Shown here piece after piece: positions 1-5,064 of a stretch of 5,064 nucleotides of DNA. Each line of letters opens with the position of its first letter. The stretch's first letter is position 1. Under the pieces are notes generated by a model. It did not search any database. It was given only the letters and a program-made list of their open reading frames with translations, and was not told where the DNA came from. The DNA comes from an uncultured Bacillota bacterium (lineage in GTDB: Bacteria; Bacillota_I; Bacilli_A; RF39; UBA660): contig CANDCB010000088.1 in the NCBI GenBank assembly GCA_947383065.1, positions 1 to 5,064 of the forward strand. The letters run 5' to 3'. Position numbers and translations under genes: made by a program.

Positions 1-26
1 AGTTCAGACGTGTGCTCTTCCGATCT
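1..26. other. Illumina TruSeq adapter remnant (not genomic)
   Basis: The first 26 bases, beginning AGTTCAGACG and ending in CTCTTCCGATCT, match the 3' part of the Illumina TruSeq read-2 adapter exactly. The base composition changes abruptly at position 27, from mixed to strongly AT-rich. This is library adapter left on a contig end. It should not be annotated as organism sequence, and it means the window starts at an assembly boundary, so anything to the left is unknown. Confidence 0.97.
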
Positions 27-127
27 AAATTTTCTACGAAATCAATAAAATAATTTTCTCTTATTGTATTATAGTAAAATATTAATAAATTATTTGGAGG
101 ATACTATAGAAAAAACCATTTAAATAA

Positions 128-247
128 AGAGGTAATAGTGATGAGTTCATTGCTAGAAGAAAAAAAGAATTTTCTAGTTTATTTGATTTATTTGAGCAAG
201 CAGATAATTATGAGAAAATAATAATGAAACATGGTCAATATTTATCT
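128..247 (+). pseudogene. Short broken reading frame upstream of the SDR gene
   Basis: Between the adapter and the SDR gene there is no intact gene. One frame is open from 128 to a TAA at 248-250 and reads RGNSDEFIARRKKEFSSLFD, followed by LFEQADNYEKIIMKHGQYLS. This is a protein-like mix of charged and hydrophobic residues, not random AT-rich translation. The frame has a TAA just before it (125-127), no ATG near its start, and resumes plausibly after the second stop as ALEEYEINLN. It is the same frame as the SDR gene. A strong GGAGG at 96-100 stands upstream, five bases before an ATA that could be a lost start codon. A second frame starting ATG at 141 gives only 26 codons. I do not recognise the product. 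The simplest reading is a small decayed gene; an accidental open stretch is also possible. Confidence 0.3.
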
Positions 248-303
248 TAAGCTTTAGAAGAATATGAAATAAATTTGAACGTAAAAAGTTTTATATTAAA
301 AAA

Positions 304-307
304 GGAG
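304..307 (+). promoter_or_regulatory. Ribosome binding site deciding the SDR start
   Basis: GGAG lies nine bases before the ATG at 317. It favours this ATG over the TTG at 275, which would add 14 Lys-rich residues ahead of the Rossmann fold that classical SDRs do not need. Confidence 0.75.
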
Positions 308-316
308 AAAGAGATT

Positions 317-1000
317 ATGAAAAAAGTAATTGTAATAACTGGTGGAAGTGATGGCTTAGGAAAAACTTTGACTGAATCATTATCAAAAGAAAATAGTGTA
401 ATAATTTTGGCTACAAATCAAGAAAAATTGATAAATGTTGCAAATAATAATAATTGTAATTATAAAGTTTGTGATGTAAGTAACTATTCCTTAGTAGAAA
501 AAAGTATTAATGAAATTATTAAAGAATTTGGTGAAATTAATGTATTAATTAATAATGCTGGATTATGGATTCAAGAAGAACTAGATATCAATGATAGTGA
601 AAGAATTAATTCTGTTGTTGATGTTAACCTACTTGGAGTTATTAATTGTTCCAAAGCAGTTATACCAATTATGAAGAAAAATAAGGATGGGTTAATTATT
701 AACATTAATTCACAAGCTGGAATTAATCATAAGGCTGAAAGGGTAGTTTACAATGCTACAAAATGGGGAGTAACTGGTTTTTGTAAATCTCTAGCAGATG
801 AAGTGGCTAAATATGGGATAAGAGTTACTAATCTTATGCCTGGTATGATGAAAACTGATATGTTTAATAAAATGAATATTGAAAAGAATATGGCAAATGG
901 TATTGATACTAAAGAAATTGCTAGGTTAATACAATTCATTATTGATACACCTTCTGATGTTATGATACCAGAGGTTGGAATAAAGAATATTAATAATTAA
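317..1000 (+). CDS. Short-chain dehydrogenase/reductase (SDR), classical type
   Basis: This encodes a 227-residue cytoplasmic NAD(P)-dependent oxidoreductase of the classical SDR family, full length for the group. The Rossmann cofactor motif TGGSDGLG is at residues 8-15, the adenine-contacting Asp is D53 (CDVS), and NNAG is at 79-82. The catalytic tetrad is complete: N104, S132, Y145 and K149 (YNATK). The PG that follows strand 6 is at 175-176. At the end of the second strand (LATNQEKL) there is neither the Asp typical of NAD users nor the Arg typical of NADP users, so cofactor choice is open. The start is ATG at 317, nine bases after GGAG (304-307); the in-frame TTG at 275 has no comparable site. 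The substrate cannot be inferred: FabG-like ketoacyl reductases and many sugar or alcohol dehydrogenases share these motifs. It stands alone, between a broken frame upstream and a mobilization-gene relic downstream, so it may be cargo of a former mobile element. Confidence 0.9.
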   Translation: MKKVIVITGGSDGLGKTLTESLSKENSVIILATNQEKLINVANNNNCNYKVCDVSNYSLVEKSINEIIKEFGEINVLINNAGLWIQEELDINDSERINSVVDVNLLGVINCSKAVIPIMKKNKDGLIININSQAGINHKAERVVYNATKWGVTGFCKSLADEVAKYGIRVTNLMPGMMKTDMFNKMNIEKNMANGIDTKEIARLIQFIIDTPSDVMIPEVGIKNINN

Positions 1001-1044
1001 AAGATGATAAAGAGCTTTAATTTATCGCTCAATATCATCTTTTT
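1001..1044 (+). terminator. Rho-independent terminator after the SDR gene
   Basis: The stem AAGATGATA (1001-1009) pairs with TATCATCTT (1033-1041). An inner GAGC/GCTC stem (1012-1015 with 1027-1030) is separated from it by two A's on each side, and a T run follows (1040-1044). It begins immediately after the SDR stop codon. The downstream arm coincides with the last codons of the minus-strand relic that converges on it, so the element may once have served both genes. Confidence 0.8.
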
Positions 1045-1450
1045 CTATAGCTTGTTTATTGTTGGCATTTGAATTGCTATTATCTTGAAGTAATTGAAAA
1101 TCATCATCTTCTAAAGCACCATGCTTATATAATTCTTTAATAAAATCCATATATTTTACTTTATCTTTTTTTTATAAATTCTATCCATAGGAAATTTAAT
1201 AAGATTGTAAATTAAATTTTTAAAATGTTGTAAGGAAGACTTTAATAAACTATTTTCTTTTTTTAAATCATTAATTTCTTCATTTCTAGATTGGATTTTA
1301 TTTTTTAATTATCAATTTCAAAATTAAAATCTTAATTGTTTTTTAATAATAATTTGATTTACTCACGGTTATTAAGAAGTTCACTTTCCAATTTTTTAGA
1401 GTAACGATTAGTTCTTAAATATTTTCATATTTGTTAATAGTTTTATCAAT
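1022..1450 (-). pseudogene. Decayed C-terminal part of a probable MobV/Pre-type plasmid relaxase
   Basis: Reading the minus strand from about 1450 down gives one continuous protein theme broken by several frame changes. The pieces are FIDKTINKYENI, then YLRTNRYSKKLESELLNNRE (followed by an in-frame TAA at 1361-1359), IKLLLK, DFNFEIDN, a coiled-coil stretch LKNKIQSRNEEINDLKKENS and onward to KFPMDRIYKK, and finally DKVKYMDFIKELYKHGALED ending in KDDIER and TAA (1024-1022). Single-base losses explain the joins near 1331, at 1306-1308, and in an A8 tract at 1166-1173. A long coiled coil followed by a basic-aromatic block and a short acidic tail resembles the C-terminal half of MobV/Pre relaxases of Gram-positive mobilizable plasmids. 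The catalytic N-terminal half is absent: the reading stops at the tRNA terminator. That it is a dead gene is well supported; the family name is an inference from pattern memory. Confidence 0.55.
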
Positions 1451-1456
1451 AAAATC

Positions 1457-1484
1457 AAAAAAAACAATCTTTCGATTGATTTTT
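1457..1484 (-). terminator. Terminator of the tRNA-Gly transcript
   Basis: Read on the minus strand this is CAATC-GAAA-GATTG followed by eight T's. The stem is closed by a GNRA-type GAAA loop (loop 1470-1473, arms 1465-1469 and 1474-1478), and A/T pairs beyond one mismatch extend it. It lies about 40 bases past the 3' end of tRNA-Gly, as expected for a single-tRNA transcript. The plus strand also carries a weaker T tract after the stem, so some bidirectional activity is possible. Confidence 0.75.
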
Positions 1485-1522
1485 ATATATCAATGTCCGA
1501 AAAGTTCGAACAGATTCGTCAA

Positions 1523-1597
1523 TGGAGCAAGTGAGCGGAATCGAACCGCCATCTCAACCTTGGCAAGGTCGCATACTAACCGTTGTACTACACCTGC
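1523..1597 (-). tRNA. tRNA-Gly, anticodon GCC
   Basis: The minus strand folds as a 75-base cloverleaf that includes an encoded CCA. The acceptor arm GCAGGTG pairs with CACTTGC (one G-T), with discriminator T and then CCA at 1525-1523. The D stem GTAC/GTAT encloses a loop containing the GG pair. The anticodon stem CGACC/GGTTG carries the loop TTGCCAA, giving anticodon GCC (1564-1562), which reads GGC and GGT glycine codons. The variable loop is four bases. The T stem GGCGG/CCGCT encloses TTCGATT. It is transcribed alone, with its promoter at 1608-1636 and terminator at 1457-1484. The 3' end, the usual integration target for mobile elements, faces the mobilization-gene relic, but no duplicated 3' end is visible in the window. 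Confidence 0.96.
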
Positions 1598-1607
1598 ATG
1601 TAAATTG

Positions 1608-1636
1608 ATAATATCATTTATTATAAAAAAATTCAA
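1608..1636 (-). promoter_or_regulatory. Promoter of tRNA-Gly
   Basis: On the minus strand a -35 box TTGAAT (1636-1631) and a -10 box TATTAT (1613-1608) are separated by exactly 17 bases. This places the transcription start within a few bases of the tRNA 5' end at 1597. It is a good vegetative sigma-70/SigA-type match. Confidence 0.7.
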
Positions 1637-1657
1637 GTAAAACTTGTGATTTTTTTT
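1634..1657. repeat. Small inverted repeat with T tract, overlapping the tRNA -35 box
   Basis: CAAGT (1634-1638) and ACTTG (1642-1646) form a five-pair hairpin with an AAA loop. A T8 run follows (1650-1657) and an A run precedes it (1624-1631). On the plus strand it has the shape of a weak intrinsic terminator, although no gene reads into it. Its left arm overlaps the -35 hexamer of the tRNA promoter. Its function is uncertain; it may isolate the HAD gene from leftward readthrough or be incidental. Confidence 0.35.
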
Positions 1658-1710
1658 ATGAATCTTGGTTAATTTATTGTATTTATTAAAAGATTAATTA
1701 GTTAAATATA

Positions 1711-1739
1711 TTTAAAAAAATTAGTATAGTTTGTATAAT
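1711..1739 (+). promoter_or_regulatory. Promoter of the HAD nucleotidase gene
   Basis: A perfect -10 box TATAAT lies at 1734-1739, with a weak -35 TTTAAA at 1711-1716 after a 17-base spacer. The start of transcription would fall near 1746, leaving a leader of about 23 bases that carries the ribosome binding site AAGGAG at 1756-1761. In such AT-rich DNA the -35 call is the weaker half. Confidence 0.55.
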
Positions 1740-1768
1740 AATTAAGAAGGGGATGAAGGAGTAAATAT

Positions 1769-2500
1769 ATGAGAGATTATAAAATAATTATTTTTGATTT
1801 GGATGATACTTTAATTGATAATTTAGAAAATGTTAAATTTGCTTTTAAAAAAATGATATCATATGCTAATGAAAAGTATACTGATAGTAATTTTGATAAA
1901 TGGTATAAAATTGATATTAAGTTTTGGCGTGATTGGCAAGATGGATTAATTGAATTACCTGATTATTTAAAAAATGAAACAGGTAAAAAAAGTGAACAAT
2001 TTTTAAATTGGGTTAGAGCCCAGAGATTTCTTATTTATTTTGATAATAGTATTACACTAGATGAAGCTATAAATTTAAATAAAATTTATATGCAATCTCT
2101 TACTGAAAAAGTTATACCTATTAAAAATGCCTATGAAACTTTAAAATATTTATCTACTAAATACTATATTATTATAGCTACTAATGGACCTAAAATAGCA
2201 ACTCAGGATAAGTTATTAAAAATAAATTGTCTTTATTTTGTAAATGAAGTTCTTTCAGCTGATATGTTTGGATATATGAAACCAGATCCTAGATTTTTTT
2301 CAGGAATTAAAAATATGCTTCAAAATTTTAATAATGAAGATTATCTTATTGTAGGTGATTCTTTAAAATCAGATGTAGGATTTGCTTGTAATTGTGGTTT
2401 TGATAGTTGTTGGTTTAATAAAGATAATGAAAAATGTTTGGAAATTTATAAACCGACAATAATTATTAATGATCTTAAGGAATTAATAAAAATATTATAA
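1769..2500 (+). CDS. HAD-superfamily hydrolase, YjjG/YfnB-type pyrimidine 5'-nucleotidase
   Basis: This encodes a 243-residue cytoplasmic phosphatase of the haloacid dehalogenase superfamily. Motif I is FDLDDTL, with nucleophile D10 and acid/base D12. Motif II is T138 in ATNG, motif III is K171 in KPDP, and motif IV is GDSLKSD with D197 and D202 binding magnesium. Residues 16-110 form an alpha-helical C1 cap. The combination FDLDDTL, ATNG, and GDSLxxDV followed by GFDSCWFN matches the YjjG/YfnB subfamily. Known members dephosphorylate pyrimidine nucleoside monophosphates, including damaged or non-canonical ones, so a nucleotide-cleaning role is the best inference; substrate range in this subfamily is broad. 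The start ATG is seven bases after AAGGAG. Four Cys lie close together (207, 209, 214, 223), which may simply reflect drift. The gene is monocistronic with its own promoter, and converges with the Nudix gene on a shared terminator. Confidence 0.88.
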   Translation: MRDYKIIIFDLDDTLIDNLENVKFAFKKMISYANEKYTDSNFDKWYKIDIKFWRDWQDGLIELPDYLKNETGKKSEQFLNWVRAQRFLIYFDNSITLDEAINLNKIYMQSLTEKVIPIKNAYETLKYLSTKYYIIIATNGPKIATQDKLLKINCLYFVNEVLSADMFGYMKPDPRFFSGIKNMLQNFNNEDYLIVGDSLKSDVGFACNCGFDSCWFNKDNEKCLEIYKPTIIINDLKELIKIL

Positions 2501-2537
2501 AAAACTAAATGTATAATTTTTTTACATTTAGTTTTTT
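2499..2537. terminator. Bidirectional terminator between convergent HAD and Nudix genes
   Basis: AAAACTAAATGTA (2501-2513) pairs perfectly with TACATTTAGTTTT (2523-2535) around a nine-base loop, and two more A/T pairs extend it to 15. T runs follow the stem on the plus strand (to 2537), and A runs before it give T runs on the minus strand. It starts at the HAD stop codon, and the Nudix stop codon (2538-2536) overlaps the end of its right arm, so one hairpin serves both genes. Confidence 0.9.
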
Positions 2538-2940
2538 ATTCTATTAATCCATTTTCTAAACAGTAAGGGATGACTTCATTTTTTAATGTATTGGATAATA
2601 TATCATTGCCTTTTTTGGTATCATACCACATGAAATCTTCTATTTCTTCTGATAAAGTAAGTTTACCTTCTAATAGACCATTATATTTAAAAACATAAAA
2701 GTGAATTTTAGTAACTCCGTCACTGGTTGCTATTTCATCAAAATCCATTACTAATTCAAACTTTTTTTCATCGAATTTGGCTAGTTTTCCAAGTTCTTCA
2801 TGGCATTCTCTGATTGCTGCTTCTAATGGTGTTTCTTCAGCATTTACGCCACCACCTATCATTTGAAAAGTTTTTCGTTTTCTTGGCTTATCTATTAAAA
2901 GTTTTTTATCTTTAAAAAACATTGTACCAACAACTCGCAT
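2536..2940 (-). CDS. Nudix hydrolase (MutT-like)
   Basis: This encodes a 134-residue single-domain cytoplasmic Nudix protein, a typical length for the family. The Nudix box runs from G30 to about residue 52: G30, E36, R44-E45, E48-E49 and G51 fit GX5EX7REUXEEXGU. The last position is K52 rather than hydrophobic, and C46 fills the first U. The Glu residues bind the magnesium that activates water for hydrolysis of a nucleoside diphosphate linked to another group. Upstream, MFFKDKKLLIDKPRK and QMIGGG form the expected strands before the box. The substrate cannot be read from sequence: 8-oxo-dGTP-type sanitation is the generic possibility, other NTPs or sugar nucleotides are equally allowed. The start ATG is six bases after a strong AAAGGAGG (complement of 2947-2954). 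It is divergent from the LtaS gene and convergent with the HAD gene, so it is probably transcribed alone. Confidence 0.9.
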   Translation of the reverse strand: MRVVGTMFFKDKKLLIDKPRKRKTFQMIGGGVNAEETPLEAAIRECHEELGKLAKFDEKKFELVMDFDEIATSDGVTKIHFYVFKYNGLLEGKLTLSEEIEDFMWYDTKKGNDILSNTLKNEVIPYCLENGLIE

Positions 2941-2960
2941 GTTATTCCTCCTTTTTTTAT

Positions 2961-2969
2961 ATTATAACA
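2961..2969 (-). promoter_or_regulatory. Extended -10 promoter of the Nudix gene
   Basis: On the minus strand TGTTATAAT (2969-2961) is a perfect extended -10 element. No convincing -35 hexamer lies 16-18 bases upstream (AATATT or TAATAT), as is common for promoters with the TG extension. The leader would be very short, carrying the GGAGG site. Confidence 0.55.
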
Positions 2970-2998
2970 TTTTATTTTTGTAAAATATTAAATAAATG

Positions 2999-3020
2999 TA
3001 AAGTTAGTATTTTAACTTTA
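2999..3020. repeat. 8-bp palindrome between the divergent Nudix and LtaS promoters (possible operator)
   Basis: TAAAGTTA (2999-3006) and TAACTTTA (3013-3020) are exact inverted repeats with a six-base spacer. The right arm ends one base before the proposed -35 box of the LtaS gene (3022-3027). A dimeric regulator binding here would cover that promoter. A 22-base dyad with 8-base half-sites fits an operator, but AT-only palindromes arise readily in DNA of this composition. Confidence 0.4.
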
Positions 3021-3021
3021 T

Positions 3022-3050
3022 TTTACCTCATAAAGTATATGTGATATAAT
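3022..3050 (+). promoter_or_regulatory. Promoter of the LtaS-type gene
   Basis: A -35 box TTTACC (3022-3027) and a perfect -10 TATAAT (3045-3050) have a 17-base spacer, and TGA precedes the -10 to give an extended TGnTATAAT. Transcription would start near 3057, only a few bases before the ribosome binding site AGAAGGG (3061-3067). Confidence 0.65.
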
Positions 3051-3073
3051 TAAAAAAGTAAGAAGGGATTTAT

Positions 3074-5064
3074 TTGAAAAGAAAAATAATAAATATTCTT
3101 AAAAAAATTAGAAAAAAAGTTTCTAAATATTTATCGACTAATCGTTTATTTTTAATTTTTGTAATTTTTGCTCTTATTGAGACGATTCTTTTAAGAAACT
3201 TTACGTTTTCTTTAAGAGGAAATGATTCTTATAGACCAATTGATCCTTTTATTTGTGATTTAGCTTTATTATTTATAATAGGAGCTTTTGGTTATTTTAT
3301 AAAGCCTAAAAAACAGTTTAATTATTACTTTATATGGTTAATAATTATTACAGTTATGTGTGTTATAAATTCTATTTATTATGTTTTTTATACTTCATTT
3401 GCTTCTTTTAGTTTATTAACTGAATTAGGTTTGGTTGGAGAAGTAGGAGACTCTTTAGTAGAGAAGTTTCGATTTATAGACTTTATTTATGTTCTTTTTC
3501 CAATTGCTTATATTCTTTTGCATACTAAACTAAAAAAAGGTAGTTATTATTTGTTTGTTAGTAAAATTGAAGATAGTAAAAAGATGTTTACAGGAACGAT
3601 TTTAGCTGGGGTTATAATTTTAGCTTTTACATTAGTTAATGTTACAGGAACAGATGTTAGTAGGTTAGTTAAACAGTGGAATAGGGAATTAGTTGTTAAA
3701 AGATTTGGAATAATAATCTATCAAGGTAATGATTTAGTGCAGAGTTTGACGCCTAAGATAAATTCATTATTTGGTTATGATGAGGCGGCTAAGAATTTTA
3801 AAGATTTTTACAATAAAAAGTTTGCTAATCAGACATCTAAAAATAATAAGTATACAGGGGTTTTAGAAGGAATGAATGTAATATTTGTTCATATGGAGAG
3901 TATACAAAATTTTTTGGTTGATATGAAGGTTAATAATGTAGAGATTACACCAACTTTAAATAAGTTAAGTAAGGAAGGGATGTATTTTAGAAATTTTTAT
4001 CCACAGATTAGTATAGGTACTAGTAGTGATACTGAATTTACTTTGAATACTTCATTAATGCCTTCTAATAGTGGCACAGCATTTATGCAATATTATGATA
4101 GGGAATATATAAGTATACCTAAGATGTTGACTGAAAAGGGATATTATACTTTTAGTAGTCATGCAAATAATTCAAGTATGTGGAATAGGAACAATATGCA
4201 TCCAAAGCTAGGATACCAAGAAATGATATTTAAAAATGAATTTGAAGGTACCAATAAGTCAGATGCAAGGTGGGTTGGTTTAGGTTTAGGAGATTATGAC
4301 TATTTTTTACAATTACGTCCTAAATTAGAAAAGATTGAGAATGAACATGAAAATTATATGGGGACTTTAATTCAGTTATCTAATCATTCTCCTTATGCAG
4401 CTACTGATGATAATCCAGAATTGTATAATTATTTTGGGAAACTTGATTTGACTAATACATATACAATTCAAGATTTAGAAACTGGTAAGTTAAAAACTGA
4501 AACTGTTGATTATTTACAGGGGACAAGATTAGGTAATTATTTAATAAGTGTTCATTATGCTGATATGTCTTTAGGAACTTTTATTGATTATGTAGAAAAA
4601 AGTGAACATTATGAAAATACGGTATTTGTTTTTTATGGGGATCATGATGCTAGATTAGATAAAGCTGAATATCAATATTATTATAATTATAATACTAAAA
4701 CAAATGAACTTTATGAAGAAGATGATTTACAATATTTTAATTATGATAATTTTGTTCATGAAACTAATAAAAGAACACCATTAATTATTTGGACAAAAAA
4801 TAAAAGTATAGCTAGAAAAATACGTTATACTAATGATAATGTTATGGGAATGTATGATATTTTACCGACTTTAGGCAATATGATGAATTTCGATTATAAA
4901 TATGCTTTAGGACATGATATTTATGATATAAAAGATCAAAATGTTGTTATATTTCCAAATGGTAATTTTGTTACTAATAAAGTTTATTATAATAATGCAT
5001 CTGGTAATTATATGGTTTTAAATCCTAGTGAGAATAAAAAAGATTTGAATACAATAAATAGACC
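3074..5064 (+). CDS. ltaS: Lipoteichoic acid synthase family membrane protein (LtaS-type), 3' end beyond window
   Basis: The frame is open to the window edge (663 complete codons). The enzyme moves glycerolphosphate from phosphatidylglycerol onto a growing lipoteichoic acid chain on the outer membrane face. A Lys/Arg-rich N-terminus is followed by five membrane segments, at about residues 25-40, 59-76, 84-106, 134-150 and 172-190. Then comes a linker and a sulfatase/alkaline-phosphatase-fold domain from about residue 265. Residues equivalent to the S. aureus LtaS active site are present: E275 in VHMES, nucleophile T316 in GTSSDTEF, H363 and W370 in HANNSSMWNRNNM, H438 in SNHSPY, and D523-H524 in YGDHD. 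The T316-W370 distance equals that in S. aureus, but H438-D523 is roughly 25 residues longer. The start is TTG at 3074, six bases after AGAAGGG; an in-frame TAA at 3059-3061 excludes longer versions. It has its own promoter and is divergent from the Nudix gene. A related phosphoglycerol transferase with another acceptor cannot be excluded. Confidence 0.9.
   Translation, partial: MKRKIINILKKIRKKVSKYLSTNRLFLIFVIFALIETILLRNFTFSLRGNDSYRPIDPFICDLALLFIIGAFGYFIKPKKQFNYYFIWLIIITVMCVINSIYYVFYTSFASFSLLTELGLVGEVGDSLVEKFRFIDFIYVLFPIAYILLHTKLKKGSYYLFVSKIEDSKKMFTGTILAGVIILAFTLVNVTGTDVSRLVKQWNRELVVKRFGIIIYQGNDLVQSLTPKINSLFGYDEAAKNFKDFYNKKFANQTSKNNKYTGVLEGMNVIFVHMESIQNFLVDMKVNNVEITPTLNKLSKEGMYFRNFYPQISIGTSSDTEFTLNTSLMPSNSGTAFMQYYDREYISIPKMLTEKGYYTFSSHANNSSMWNRNNMHPKLGYQEMIFKNEFEGTNKSDARWVGLGLGDYDYFLQLRPKLEKIENEHENYMGTLIQLSNHSPYAATDDNPELYNYFGKLDLTNTYTIQDLETGKLKTETVDYLQGTRLGNYLISVHYADMSLGTFIDYVEKSEHYENTVFVFYGDHDARLDKAEYQYYYNYNTKTNELYEEDDLQYFNYDNFVHETNKRTPLIIWTKNKSIARKIRYTNDNVMGMYDILPTLGNMMNFDYKYALGHDIYDIKDQNVVIFPNGNFVTNKVYYNNASGNYMVLNPSENKKDLNTINR

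Noticed and set aside
275..316. Upstream TTG start for the SDR, adding 14 residues
   Set aside because: The ATG at 317 has a well-placed GGAG and begins directly at the first Rossmann strand, as in typical classical SDRs.
748..939. 63-codon open frame on the minus strand inside the SDR gene
   Set aside because: It is the antisense shadow of an SDR gene with full catalytic motifs, has no good ribosome binding site, and its hydrophobic run comes from reverse-reading AT-rich codons.
1166..1173. Programmed ribosomal frameshifting at the A8 tract of the minus-strand relic
   Set aside because: Other frame breaks and an in-frame stop occur upstream within the same remnant, so decay explains the data better than recoding.
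1504..1518. GTTCGAAC palindrome and adjoining CGAA/TTCG repeat just past the tRNA 3' end, considered as an attachment site or second tRNA fragment
   Set aside because: It resembles a T-loop only over a few bases, there is no second copy of the tRNA 3' end in the window, and no cloverleaf can be formed around it.
1431..1640. 69-codon open frame on the plus strand
   Set aside because: It runs antisense through the tRNA-Gly gene, its terminator and its promoter; the open frame is a by-product of the structured, less AT-rich tRNA.
317..5064. Possible use of TGA as a tryptophan codon, as in some Mollicutes
   Set aside because: The Trp residues in conserved positions are encoded by TGG and the intact genes read cleanly with the standard code; no in-frame TGA has to be read through.

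Overview
This window comes from a very AT-rich, low-GC Gram-positive-type bacterium (Bacillota, probably Bacilli in the broad sense, near the Erysipelotrichales/Mollicutes-related gut lineages). The lines of evidence are the AT-loaded codon use, strong GGAG-type ribosome binding sites, TATAAT promoters (two with an extended TG), a tRNA gene with an encoded CCA, and a lipoteichoic-acid synthase (LtaS-type) gene. The visible Trp codons in the intact genes are TGG and all complete genes end in TAA, so nothing demands a non-standard code. No finer taxonomic call is safe from sequence alone.

Bases 1-26 are not genomic. They match the Illumina TruSeq read-2 adapter, so the window begins at an untrimmed contig end. 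The left third (27-1450) looks like accessory, decaying DNA. It holds a short broken reading frame (about 128-247), an intact short-chain dehydrogenase/reductase (SDR, 317-1000, +) with its own terminator, and then on the minus strand the 3' end of a multiply frameshifted gene. That relic's conceptual product is a coiled coil with a small C-terminal tail, best compared to MobV/Pre-type plasmid relaxases. It lies just beyond a tRNA-Gly(GCC) gene (minus strand, 1523-1597), which has a recognisable promoter and terminator.

The right part (1769-5064) looks like ordinary chromosome. A YjjG/YfnB-type HAD nucleotidase (+) and a Nudix hydrolase (-) converge on a shared, strong bidirectional terminator. 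The Nudix gene and a large LtaS-type polyglycerolphosphate synthase gene (+) diverge from an intergenic region with two extended -10 promoters and an 8-bp palindrome. The LtaS gene is open at the right edge; it has five N-terminal membrane segments and an extracellular sulfatase-fold domain with all expected catalytic residues.

The HAD and Nudix proteins could both act in nucleotide-pool cleaning, but they are on opposite strands and not an operon. I see no CRISPR array, defence island, intact mobile element or convincing undescribed system. The most useful observations are the adapter, the mobilization-gene relic next to the tRNA, and the palindrome between the divergent promoters.
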